Shown here: positions 32,342 through 41,986 of the stretch, one piece after another
How the letters are laid out: every line of letters starts with the position of its first letter
How positions within the stretch are numbered: position 1 is the stretch's first letter
DNA from: Siphonodentalium dalli
Lineage: Eukaryota; Mollusca; Scaphopoda; Gadilida; Siphonodentaliidae
Reading direction: 5' to 3'
Assembly: GCA_032622095.1 (NCBI GenBank)
Contig: CP136066.1
Location: 168,960,664-169,024,663 of the forward strand
Length of the DNA stretch: 64,000 bases
Program-made: the position numbers and the translations under genes
Notes under the pieces: generated by a model
What the model was told of the DNA's origin: nothing
Seen by the model: the letters and a program-made list of their open reading frames with translations, nothing else
Databases searched by the model: none

Positions 32342-32801
32342 CAGGAGGGATGGACACCATTAAGGCACCAGTGTCCTGTGAGCTCTTCGGTTTTTGAAGG
32401 TGGCCGACGTCCTGTCCATCTGAACATGTATACCCAACAAGATACCCTACATTCTCGTCACACCCAATTCGAGCCAGTGAATCATCTGTACCAACCGAAT
32501 AAGTATCGGTTTCATGAACATTAATGCACGCAGTCGAACAAGAGCGCCTATGGAAAAGCCTTATTTCACCATCGTTAACAGTCAATGTTTTATTACAAAC
32601 ATTTAAGATTCCATGATTCTCTTTGAGGAAATCTAAACCAAGTATGCCACTGAAATTTTTGACGTCAGCTACCACAAAGTCTTGCTGTACTACAAGAGCT
32701 GGAAAACCGACTTTCAACGAAACTGATCCATGTACATTCAAGTCTTGTCCAGATGCAGTGGAAAGCTTAATATCAGAGAAGTCCAATGACTCGGCAGACA
32801 T
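31905..32801 (-). CDS. Retropepsin C-terminal half plus repeat region, unit 1
   Basis: 298 codons. Residues about 1-75 continue an aspartic protease: KLSTASGQDLNVHGSVSLKV, FVVADVKNFSGILGLDFLKE. ILGLDFL is the typical C-terminal retropepsin motif. The catalytic DTG lies in the gag-frame ORF, and this ORF is in the +1 frame relative to it with 29 bp of overlap, so expression would need frameshifting or one ORF has an indel. Residues about 200-285 are three 28-residue repeats (SRDSGHGDDDGLGVKNDIMV and HEGHKQSD) from 84-bp tandem units. No reverse transcriptase follows. Confidence 0.6.
   Translation of the reverse strand: MSAESLDFSDIKLSTASGQDLNVHGSVSLKVGFPALVVQQDFVVADVKNFSGILGLDFLKENHGILNVCNKTLTVNDGEIRLFHRRSCSTACINVHETDTYSVGTDDSLARIGCDENVGYLVGYTCSDGQDVGHLQKPKSSQDTGALMVSIPPDELVSKRLVPSIPAAAAGRNFSGGVVCFNFSYTLDSSSASRDSGHGDDDGLGVKNDIMVHEGHKQSDSRDSGHGDDEGLGVKNDIMVHEGHKQSDSRDSGYGDDNGLGVNSDIMVHEGLKQCDSLVPRVQRLVTTKSFGGRVFCL
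31972..32225. repeat. 84-bp coding tandem repeat, three copies
   Basis: Units start near 31,972 (diverged), 32,056 and 32,140 and differ by few bases. The period is divisible by three, so it is read through in frame on both strands, producing the 298- and 217-codon minus ORFs and a 128-codon plus ORF. Confidence 0.8.
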
Positions 32802-34089
32802 AATTGATCATAAAACTTTTATTTAAAATAGAAACGGGTGAGCCAGTGTCAACCAGAAACGTACAACAAACACCAGTTACCACTGCACGACAAAATAAAC
32901 ATGTCTTAGAAGCCTGTGTTGAACACGTTGGTACAATATCAGAACTAGCAAAACGTTTTCTATCAGACTGAGGACTCCTCGTCTCATAACAAAGTGCTGA
33001 ATTTACAAAACCCGACTGCTGATCTGCCATCTTTCGTCGCCACCGAGCCTCCACGTGACCTACTGTATTGCAATAATAGCACGTGACCTGTCGCCTCGGA
33101 GAAGTAGGACCTCGATGTTGACTTTGACCTCCCAGCTGATGTTCAAGAGTTGAGATCCTATCAAGGAGCTGGTGTTCCGCATTGTTACCACTATCTGGAG
33201 GTAGCATGGGCTTGTCTAACGGGCCCTCAATAGATTCAAATTCGGATGACAAGGCAATAGCATGATTAAGTGTTACTGGGTGTCCATATTGAACATGTTT
33301 CTTCAATTCGGAATGTCTCAAACCCCAAATGAACTGCTCAACCAAGAAGGGCTCAACATTAGAGTGGGTTAAGCCAGGATGAGCTTTTCGAGCCAATGTT
33401 GTCAATTCATAACCATATTCGACTACAGATTGGCCTACTTTCCTTGTGCATTGACGGAAATTCGACCGATGTGTTGACAACTGTTGAGATGGGCTATACC
33501 GGCGTGTCAAAATTTCTTTAAGTATTTGATAGTTGTAAGTTTGCTCCGGAGTTAGATTACCCAGGATGGTCTGTGAATTCCCTCGCAAATTTATCAACAA
33601 ATGGTATGCCATTTCTGGTCCCTTCCAACCATTTAGCTTAGCAATAATTTCAAAATGAGTCATGTAGTCATTAATGTCCCATTTCTTATCATCAAAAGTT
33701 TCAGGATTCACTATTGGTTTAACAAATTTATTAGAAGATGATAAGTGCTCAGAAAAAACTGGTTTGTGAACAGATTCATTTGTGGAAGAATTATATAGTG
33801 TGTGATTGGGACCCCTATCCCGCATGTGTAAATATTGAGAAAATAAGTCTTGGCTATGTATTGCCGACTGCCCTGTTGCAATACCAAGAGTGTCATTTAC
33901 ATACCCTGAAATTGACTTACTGTATGCTGGGGTTTCCGCTACACAATGGGTAAAATAACATTTACTCCCCTTGAAACTTTGACTTGCAGTAGTCTTAAAT
34001 GTTGAAATTGGAGTAGAGGCAACATAGGTCACACACGATGTTACAGTCGGTCCACCCCAACCCGAAGTGGTAATTTGTAAGGTATACAA
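32773..34089 (-). CDS. Gag with zinc knuckle and protease N-terminal half, unit 1
   Basis: 438 codons. Residues about 125-290 have the retrotransposon gag helical domain (FDDKKWDINDYMTHFEIIAK, LRGNSQTILGNL, ILTRRYSPSQQLSTHRSNFR, YELTTLARKAHPG, FIWGLRHSELKKHV). A zinc-knuckle-like CYYCNTVGHVEARW follows, with Trp where CCHC knuckles have the last Cys. Near the C end LVDTGSPVSIL carries the retropepsin catalytic Asp. An 86-codon ORF at 34,041-34,301 (MAGKYSTGWDRTEPRGLYDP) overlaps its start in another frame and may be the real N terminus. Only unit 1 keeps gag and DTG in one frame; units 2 and 3 have one extra A near 36,711 and 40,476. Confidence 0.75.
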   Translation of the reverse strand: MYTLQITTSGWGGPTVTSCVTYVASTPISTFKTTASQSFKGSKCYFTHCVAETPAYSKSISGYVNDTLGIATGQSAIHSQDLFSQYLHMRDRGPNHTLYNSSTNESVHKPVFSEHLSSSNKFVKPIVNPETFDDKKWDINDYMTHFEIIAKLNGWKGPEMAYHLLINLRGNSQTILGNLTPEQTYNYQILKEILTRRYSPSQQLSTHRSNFRQCTRKVGQSVVEYGYELTTLARKAHPGLTHSNVEPFLVEQFIWGLRHSELKKHVQYGHPVTLNHAIALSSEFESIEGPLDKPMLPPDSGNNAEHQLLDRISTLEHQLGGQSQHRGPTSPRRQVTCYYCNTVGHVEARWRRKMADQQSGFVNSALCYETRSPQSDRKRFASSDIVPTCSTQASKTCLFCRAVVTGVCCTFLVDTGSPVSILNKSFMINYVCRVIGLL

Positions 34090-34301
34090 TCTGGAAGAGA
34101 GCTACCCAGCCTATTCTGACTCATTATGGAAGTGTCTACATCACTATCATTTGATACAATCCTTGGATTGATACCCATTGAGTGTAACAGTGTAGCAATA
34201 TACCTGTCAGTATTTTCTGACTCCTCATCAGACCCGACTAAGGGGTCATACAAACCCCGGGGTTCAGTCCTATCCCACCCTGTGGAATATTTCCCAGCCA
34301 T
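34041..34301 (-). CDS. Acidic N-terminal ORF upstream of gag, unit 1
   Basis: 86 codons from the first ATG after the primer site, with GSDEESENTDRYIATLLHSM and SNDSDVDTSIM. It overlaps the gag ORF by 49 bp in the -1 frame. All three units share it exactly, so it is either a separate small product or the gag N terminus cut by an old indel. Confidence 0.5.
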   Translation of the reverse strand: MAGKYSTGWDRTEPRGLYDPLVGSDEESENTDRYIATLLHSMGINPRIVSNDSDVDTSIMSQNRLGSSLPDCIPYKLPLRVGVDRL

Positions 34302-34434
34302 AGCTCAACCTTTTGGGGAAACAGTTATTCAAAAATATATAATTTTTGCAAAATTCAAATTTGAATATTACTTTAACATAAGATATATATTGAAAATGTG
34401 AATATATATGACGTCCTAAATTGTGACAAGAATA

Positions 34435-34452
34435 ATCCTGCTCACGGCACCA
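34435..34452 (-). other. Primer binding site, tRNA-His type, unit 1
   Basis: On the plus strand ATCCTGCTCACGGCACCA matches the 3' end expected of an animal tRNA-His including CCA; the minus strand therefore begins TGGTGCCGTGAGCAGG four bases after the LTR end. Repeats at the equivalent place before LTR3 and LTR4. tRNA identity is from memory of animal tRNA-His. Confidence 0.7.
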
Positions 34453-34456
34453 TAAA

Positions 34457-35216
34457 TGTAGTCAACTGGGGGTTCCCATAAGCGGGGAGGGGCTGTGGAC
34501 ACTACTTAGTGGGCGCAGGTTCCCAAGTCTTATTGTTTCCACACTCCCCGGGCCAGTTTAATAGAATAGAATAGCGAGGTAATCATGAGTTTATTAATCA
34601 ATAGCATCTATGTGGTTATATGTTGAGTATCTAAGTTTGATATATTTGATAAGTTCAAATACAAATATTGGTTCTATATATATTATCTCAACTTATAGTA
34701 CAATAAATGTCCAAATAACCTACTTCCGGTCATATATATGAGAGAACCGGGTAAACTGACAGAATACGTCACTTCCGGTACAGAAAGTGGAAGGAGAAAT
34801 CTACTTCCGGTAAATATGTATTAGCGAACAGTGTAAACAGCCGGAGAATACAACTTCCGGTGTATAAAATGTTCCCCAAGTTAATTATAATGTCCACCCA
34901 AAACTGTTGCCTACGTCTGGGTAGTCAGAGCTATTAGTAAGAGATGGTGACCATACTCAAGATAATTCTGACTGAACCAATGTTGCAAGAAACAGTGGCC
35001 TTTTTATACGATTTGAGCGGATCGGGAGATCGTATTGGCCGCCCAATCGGAGGTCACCGCTCAAATCGACGAATCAGAACCACTGCCCCTTTGCACACAT
35101 TGGATCAGTCCAAAGTTGAAGTGGTGACCAGCCCACCATTAATGGGCCTTTAGTGAAAAGACACCTTACAGGTAAGACCTGTTAACAAGTGGGTGAAATC
35201 ACCCAACATTACCACA
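34457..35216 (-). repeat. LTR2 (760 bp)
   Basis: Same ends, ETS-type sites, TATA-like and AATAAA signals as LTR1. Shared between internal units 1 and 2, as expected from recombination between LTRs. Confidence 0.85.
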
Positions 35217-35668
35217 CTCCTCCCTCCTTAAAAATCACAATGTATACATTGTGAAAAAGGTCCATACAAAGTTAGAAATGTTCTGTTCTTGATGCACAGG
35301 ATGAGGATCATGAATTCACGATATCGTTATCCGTTGTCACGTTTTGAAACAGACTATAACAGTCACTCGAATTCACTGCTGATTCTCGAACAATAGTCTA
35401 AATGGTGCGATTCCAGTTTCCTTCCATGTACAGCTTAGACACCTTCCCAGCTTAGACACCTTCCCAGCATAGACACCTTCCCAGCTTAGACACCTTTCCA
35501 TCTCCCGGCCAGAAGTAATAATCGAGCAGATGCTCGCTTGATAACTGGGTAGAGTCCGCGATCAAGTATGCAATTTCGCCATCCTCGCGTTGTATTTTCG
35601 ACTGTCCAACAAACCAAGTATCCATAACGATGGACGTAGATAGTTTAATATTGCCTGCATCAAAGGTT

Positions 35669-36565
35669 TCACAAACAAAATACTCTTCCGCCAAAAGATT
35701 TTGTCGTAACCAATCGTTGTACTCGTGGCACCAGACTATCACATTGCTTGAGACCCTCATGAACCATAATATCACTGTTAACTCCGAGACCATTATCATC
35801 ACCGTAACCACTATCGCGACTATCACTTTGCTTATGACCCTCATGAACCATGATATCATTTTTAACACCGAGACCTTCATCGTCACCATGACCACTATCG
35901 CGACTATCACTTTGCTTATGACCCTCATGAACCATGATATCATTTTTAACACCGAGACCGTCATCGTCACCATGACCACTATCGCGACTAGCACTGCTCG
36001 AATCGAGTGTGTATGAAAAATTAAAGCAGACAACTCCTCCCGAAAAATTACGACCAGCAGCGGCAGCTGGTATGGATGGTACCAATCGCTTCGAGACCAA
36101 CTCATCAGGAGGGATGGACACCATTAAGGCACCAGTGTCATGTGAGCTCTTCGGTTTTTGAAGGTGGCCGACGTCCTGTCCATCTGAACATGTATACCCA
36201 ACAAGATACCCTACATTCTCGTCACACCCAATTCGAGCCAGTGAATCATCTGTACCAACCGAATAAGTATCGGTTTCATGAACATTAATGCACGCAGTCG
36301 AACAAGAGCGCCTATGGAAAAGCCTTATTTCACCAACGTTAACAGTCAATGTTTTATTACAAACATTTAAGATTCCATGATTCTCTTTGAGGAAATCTAA
36401 ACCAAGTATGCCACTGAAATTTTTGACGTCAGCTACCACAAAGTCTTGCTGTACTACAAGAGCTGGAAAACCGACTTTCAACGAAACTGATCCATGTACA
36501 TTCAAGTCTTGTCCAGATGCAGTGGAAAGCTTAATATCAGAGAAGTCCAATGACTCGGCAGACAT
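35669..36565 (-). CDS. Retropepsin C-terminal half plus repeats, unit 2
   Basis: 298 codons, as in unit 1 except for two substitutions (Asp to Val in the LTVN-x-GEIRL stretch, and Gln to His in PKSSxDTG). These two changes are shared with unit 3 and separate units 2 and 3 from unit 1. Confidence 0.6.
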   Translation of the reverse strand: MSAESLDFSDIKLSTASGQDLNVHGSVSLKVGFPALVVQQDFVVADVKNFSGILGLDFLKENHGILNVCNKTLTVNVGEIRLFHRRSCSTACINVHETDTYSVGTDDSLARIGCDENVGYLVGYTCSDGQDVGHLQKPKSSHDTGALMVSIPPDELVSKRLVPSIPAAAAGRNFSGGVVCFNFSYTLDSSSASRDSGHGDDDGLGVKNDIMVHEGHKQSDSRDSGHGDDEGLGVKNDIMVHEGHKQSDSRDSGYGDDNGLGVNSDIMVHEGLKQCDSLVPRVQRLVTTKSFGGRVFCL

Positions 36566-36752
36566 AATTGATCATAAAACTTTTATTTAAAATAGAAACG
36601 GGTGAGCCAGTGTCAACCAGAAACGTACAACAAACACCAGTTACCACTGCACGACAAAATAAACATGTCTTAGAAGCCTGTGTTGAACACGTTGGTACAA
36701 TATCAGAAACTAGCAAAACGTTTTCTATCAGACTGAGGACTCCTCGTCTCAT
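36537..36752 (-). CDS. Protease N-terminal fragment with DTG, unit 2
   Basis: A 71-codon ORF that contains DIVPTCSTQASKTCLFCRAV and LVDTGSPVSIL. It is separated from gag by the one-base insertion near 36,711, so in this unit the catalytic Asp is in a frame of its own. Confidence 0.55.
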   Translation of the reverse strand: MRRGVLSLIENVLLVSDIVPTCSTQASKTCLFCRAVVTGVCCTFLVDTGSPVSILNKSFMINYVCRVIGLL

Positions 36753-37854
36753 AACAAAGTGCTGAATTTACAAAACCCGACTGCTGATCTGCCATCTTTC
36801 GTCGCCACCGAGCCTCCACGTGACCTACTGTATTGCAATAATAGCACGTGACCTGTCGCCTCGGAGAAGTAGGACCTCGATGTTGACTTTGACCTCCCAG
36901 CTGATGTTCAAGAGTTGAGATCCTATCAAGGAGCTGGTGTTCCGCATTGTTACCACTATCTGGAGGTAGCATGGGCTTGTCTAACGGGCCCTCAATAGAT
37001 TCAAATTCGGATGACAAGGCAATAGCATGATTAAGTGTTACTGGGTGTCCATATTGAACATGTTTCTTCAATTCGGAATGTCTCAAACCCCAAATGAACT
37101 GCTCAACCAAGAAGGGCTCAACATTAGAGTGGGTTAAGCCAGGATGAGCTTTTCGAGCCAATGTTGTCAATTCATAACCATATTCGACTACAGATTGGCC
37201 TACTTTCCTTGTGCATTGACGGAAATTCGACCGATGTGTTGACAACTGTTGAGATGGGCTATACCGGCGTGTCAAAATTTCTTTAAGTATTTGATAGTTG
37301 TAAGTTTGCTCCGGAGTTAGATTACCCAGGATGGTCTGTGAATTCCCTCGCAAATTTATCAACAAATGGTATGCCATTTCTGGTCCCTTCCAACCATTTA
37401 GCTTAGCAATAATTTCAAAATGAGTCATGTAGTCATTAATGTCCCATTTCTTATCATCAAAAGTTTCAGGATTCACTATTGGTTTAACAAATTTATTAGA
37501 AGATGATAAGTGCTCAGAAAAAACTGGTTTGTGAACAGATTCATTTGTGGAAGAATTATATAGTGTGTGATTGGGACCCCTATCCCGCATGTGTAAATAT
37601 TGAGAAAATAAGTCTTGGCTATGTATTGCCGACTGCCCTGTTGCAATACCAAGAGTGTCATTTACATACCCTGAAATTGACTTACTGTATGCTGGGGTTT
37701 CCGCTACACAATGGGTAAAATAACATTTACTCCCCTTGAAACTTTGACTTGCAGTAGTCTTAAATGTTGAAATTGGAGTAGAGGCAACATAGGTCACACA
37801 CGATGTTACAGTCGGTCCACCCCAACCCGAAGTGGTAATTTGTAAGGTATACAA
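36703..37854 (-). CDS. Gag, unit 2 (shortened by frameshift)
   Basis: 383 codons, same domains as unit 1 up to SDRKRFAS, then a premature stop caused by one extra A. The knuckle has the same Cys-to-Trp change. An upstream 86-codon ORF lies at 37,806-38,066. Confidence 0.7.
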   Translation of the reverse strand: MYTLQITTSGWGGPTVTSCVTYVASTPISTFKTTASQSFKGSKCYFTHCVAETPAYSKSISGYVNDTLGIATGQSAIHSQDLFSQYLHMRDRGPNHTLYNSSTNESVHKPVFSEHLSSSNKFVKPIVNPETFDDKKWDINDYMTHFEIIAKLNGWKGPEMAYHLLINLRGNSQTILGNLTPEQTYNYQILKEILTRRYSPSQQLSTHRSNFRQCTRKVGQSVVEYGYELTTLARKAHPGLTHSNVEPFLVEQFIWGLRHSELKKHVQYGHPVTLNHAIALSSEFESIEGPLDKPMLPPDSGNNAEHQLLDRISTLEHQLGGQSQHRGPTSPRRQVTCYYCNTVGHVEARWRRKMADQQSGFVNSALCYETRSPQSDRKRFASF

Positions 37855-38221
37855 TCTGGAAGAGAGCTACCCAGCCTATTCTGACTCATTATGGAAGTGT
37901 CTACATCACTATCATTTGATACAATCCTTGGATTGATACCCATTGAGTGTAACAGTGTAGCAATATACCTGTCAGTATTTTCTGACTCCTCATCAGACCC
38001 GACTAAGGGGTCATACAAACCCCGGGGTTCAGTCCTATCCCACCCTGTGGAATATTTCCCAGCCATAGCTCAACCTTTTGGGGAAACAGTTATTCAAAAA
38101 TATATAATTTTTGCAAAATTCAAATTTGAATATTACTTTAACATAAGATATATATTGAAAATGTGAATATATATGACGTCCTAAATTGTGACAAGAATAA
38201 TCCTGCTCACGGCACCATAAA

Positions 38222-38981
38222 TGTAGTCAACTGGGGGTTCCCATAAGCGGGGAGGGGCTGTGGACACTACTTAGTGGGCGCAGGTTCCCAAGTCTTATTG
38301 TTTCCACACTCCCCGGGCCAGTTTAATAGAATAGAATAGCGAGGTAATCATGAGTTTATTAATCAATAGCATCTATGTGGTTATATGTTGAGTATCTAAG
38401 TTTGATATATTTGATAAGTTCAAATACAAATATTGGTTCTATATATATTATCTCAACTTATAGTACAATAAATGTCCAAATAACCTACTTCCGGTCATAT
38501 ATATGAGAGAACCGGGTAAACTGACAGAATACGTCACTTCCGGTACAGAAAGTGGAAGGAGAAATCTACTTCCGGTAAATATGTATTAGCGAACAGTGTA
38601 AACAGCCGGAGAATACAACTTCCGGTGTATAAAATGTTCCCCAAGTTAATTATAATGTCCACCCAAAACTGTTGCCTACGTCTGGGTAGTCAGAGCTATT
38701 AGTAAGAGATGGTGACCATACTCAAGATAATTCTGACTGAACCAATGTTGCAAGAAACAGTGGCCTTTTTATACGATTTGAGCGGATCGGGAGATCGTAT
38801 TGGCCGCCCAATCGGAGGTCACCGCTCAAATCGACGAATCAGAACCACTGCCCCTTTGCACACATTGGATCAGTCCAAAGTTGAAGTGGTGACCAGCCCA
38901 CCATTAATGGGCCTTTAGTGAAAAGACACCTTACAGGTAAGACCTGTTAACAAGTGGGTGAAATCACCCAACATTACCACA
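38222..38981 (-). repeat. LTR3 (760 bp)
   Basis: Same ends and signals as LTR1 and LTR2. Shared between units 2 and 3. Confidence 0.85.
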
Positions 38982-39433
38982 CTCCTCCCTCCTTAAAAAT
39001 CACAATGTATACATTGTGAAAAAGGTCCATACAAAGTTAGAAATGTTCTGTTCTTGATGCACAGGATGAGGATCATGAATTCACGATATCGTTATCCGTT
39101 GTCACGTTTTGAAACAGACTATAACAGTCACTCGAATTCACTGCTGATTCTCGAACAATAGTCTAAATGGTGCGATTCCAGTTTCCTTCCATGTACAGCT
39201 TAGACACCTTCCCAGCTTAGACACCTTCCCAGCATAGACACCTTCCCAGCTTAGACACCTTTCCATCTCCCGGCCAGAAGTAATAATCGAGCAGATGCTC
39301 GCTTGATAACTGGGTAGAGTCCGCGATCAAGTATGCAATTTCGCCATCCTCGCGTTGTATTTTCGACTGTCCAACAAACCAAGTATCCATAACGATGGAC
39401 GTAGATAGTTTAATATTGCCTGCATCAAAGGTT

Positions 39434-40330
39434 TCACAAACAAAATACTCTTCCGCCAAAAGATTTTGTCGTAACCAATCGTTGTACTCGTGGCACCAGA
39501 CTATCACATTGCTTGAGACCCTCATGAACCATAATATCACTGTTAACTCCGAGACCATTATCATCACCGTAACCACTATCGCGACTATCACTTTGCTTAT
39601 GACCCTCATGAACCATGATATCATTTTTAACACCGAGACCTTCATCGTCACCATGACCACTATCGCGACTATCACTTTGCTTATGACCCTCATGAACCAT
39701 GATATCATTTTTAACACCGAGACCGTCATCGTCACCATGACCACTATCGCGACTAGCACTGCTCGAATCGAGTGTGTATGAAAAATTAAAGCAGACAACT
39801 CCTCCCGAAAAATTACGACCAGCAGCGGCAGCTGGTATGGATGGTACCAATCGCTTCGAGACCAACTCATCAGGAGGGATGGACACCATTAAGGCACCAG
39901 TGTCATGTGAGCTCTTCGGTTTTTGAAGGTGGCCGACGTCCTGTCCATCTGAACATGTATACCCAACAAGATACCCTACATTCTCGTCACACCCAATTCG
40001 AGCCAGTGAATCATCTGTACCAACCGAATAAGTATCGGTTTCATGAACATTAATGCACGCAGTCGAACAAGAGCGCCTATGGAAAAGCCTTATTTCACCA
40101 ACGTTAACAGTCAATGTTTTATTACAAACATTTAAGATTCCATGATTCTCTTTGAGGAAATCTAAACCAAGTATGCCACTGAAATTTTTGACGTCAGCTA
40201 CCACAAAGTCTTGCTGTACTACAAGAGCTGGAAAACCGACTTTCAACGAAACTGATCCATGTACATTCAAGTCTTGTCCAGATGCAGTGGAAAGCTTAAT
40301 ATCAGAGAAGTCCAATGACTCGGCAGACAT
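39434..40330 (-). CDS. Retropepsin C-terminal half plus repeats, unit 3
   Basis: Identical in translation to unit 2. Its DTG partner ORF is at 40,302-40,517 and the alternative-frame ORF at 39,217-39,870. Confidence 0.6.
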   Translation of the reverse strand: MSAESLDFSDIKLSTASGQDLNVHGSVSLKVGFPALVVQQDFVVADVKNFSGILGLDFLKENHGILNVCNKTLTVNVGEIRLFHRRSCSTACINVHETDTYSVGTDDSLARIGCDENVGYLVGYTCSDGQDVGHLQKPKSSHDTGALMVSIPPDELVSKRLVPSIPAAAAGRNFSGGVVCFNFSYTLDSSSASRDSGHGDDDGLGVKNDIMVHEGHKQSDSRDSGHGDDEGLGVKNDIMVHEGHKQSDSRDSGYGDDNGLGVNSDIMVHEGLKQCDSLVPRVQRLVTTKSFGGRVFCL

Positions 40331-40467
40331 AATTGATCATAAAACTTTTATTTAAAATAGAAACGGGTGAGCCAGTGTCAACCAGAAACGTACAACAAAC
40401 ACCAGTTACCACTGCACGACAAAATAAACATGTCTTAGAAGCCTGTGTTGAACACGTTGGTACAATA

Positions 40468-41619
40468 TCAGAAACTAGCAAAACGTTTTCTATCAGACTG
40501 AGGACTCCTCGTCTCATAACAAAGTGCTGAATTTACAAAACCCGACTGCTGATCTGCCATCTTTCGTCGCCACCGAGCCTCCACGTGACCTACTGTATTG
40601 CAATAATAGCACGTGACCTGTCGCCTTGGAGAAGTAGGACCTCGATGTTGACTTTGACCTCCCAGCTGATGTTCAAGAGTTGAGATCCTATCAAGGAGCT
40701 GGTGTTCCGCATTGTTACCACTATCTGGAGGTAGCATGGGCTTGTCTAACGGGCCCTCAATAGATTCAAATTCGGATGACAAGGCAATAGCATGATTAAG
40801 TGTTACTGGGTGTCCATATTGAACATGTTTCTTCAATTCGGAATGTCTCAAACCCCAAATGAACTGCTCAACCAAGAAGGGCTCAACATTAGAGTGGGTT
40901 AAGCCAGGATGAGCTTTTCGAGCCAATGTTGTCAATTCATAACCATATTCGACTACAGATTGGCCTACTTTCCTTGTGCATTGACGGAAATTCGACCGAT
41001 GTGTTGACAACTGTTGAGATGGGCTATACCGGCGTGTCAAAATTTCTTTAAGTATTTGATAGTTGTAAGTTTGCTCCGGAGTTAGATTACCCAGGATGGT
41101 CTGTGAATTCCCTCGCAAATTTATCAACAAATGGTATGCCATTTCTGGTCCCTTCCAACCATTTAGCTTAGCAATAATTTCAAAATGAGTCATGTAGTCA
41201 TTAATGTCCCATTTCTTATCATCAAAAGTTTCAGGATTCACTATTGGTTTAACAAATTTATTAGAAGATGATAAGTGCTCAGAAAAAACTGGTTTGTGAA
41301 CAGATTCATTTGTGGAAGAATTATATAGTGTGTGATTGGGACCCCTATCCCGCATGTGTAAATATTGAGAAAATAAGTCTTGGCTATGTATTGCCGACTG
41401 CCCTGTTGCAATACCAAGAGTGTCATTTACATACCCTGAAATTGACTTACTGTATGCTGGGGTTTCCGCTACACAATGGGTAAAATAACATTTACTCCCC
41501 TTGAAACTTTGACTTGCAGTAGTCTTAAATGTTGAAATTGGAGTAGAGGCAACATAGGTCACACACGATGTTACAGTCGGTCCACCCCAACCCGAAGTGG
41601 TAATTTGTAAGGTATACAA
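40468..41619 (-). CDS. Gag, unit 3 (shortened by frameshift)
   Basis: 383 codons, same as unit 2, with one silent base change seen (CGCCTTGGAG against CGCCTCGGAG near 40,626). The upstream 86-codon ORF lies at 41,571-41,831. Same knuckle defect. Confidence 0.7.
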   Translation of the reverse strand: MYTLQITTSGWGGPTVTSCVTYVASTPISTFKTTASQSFKGSKCYFTHCVAETPAYSKSISGYVNDTLGIATGQSAIHSQDLFSQYLHMRDRGPNHTLYNSSTNESVHKPVFSEHLSSSNKFVKPIVNPETFDDKKWDINDYMTHFEIIAKLNGWKGPEMAYHLLINLRGNSQTILGNLTPEQTYNYQILKEILTRRYSPSQQLSTHRSNFRQCTRKVGQSVVEYGYELTTLARKAHPGLTHSNVEPFLVEQFIWGLRHSELKKHVQYGHPVTLNHAIALSSEFESIEGPLDKPMLPPDSGNNAEHQLLDRISTLEHQLGGQSQHRGPTSPRRQVTCYYCNTVGHVEARWRRKMADQQSGFVNSALCYETRSPQSDRKRFASF

Positions 41620-41986
41620 TCTGGAAGAGAGCTACCCAGCCTATTCTGACTCATTATGGAAGTGTCTACATCACTATCATTTGATACAATCCTTGGATTG
41701 ATACCCATTGAGTGTAACAGTGTAGCAATATACCTGTCAGTATTTTCTGACTCCTCATCAGACCCGACTAAGGGGTCATACAAACCCCGGGGTTCAGTCC
41801 TATCCCACCCTGTGGAATATTTCCCAGCCATAGCTCAACCTTTTGGGGAAACAGTTATTCAAAAATATATAATTTTTGCAAAATTCAAATTTGAATATTA
41901 CTTTAACATAAGATATATATTGAAAATGTGAATATATATGACGTCCTAAATTGTGACAAGAATAATCCTGCTCACGGCACCATAAA

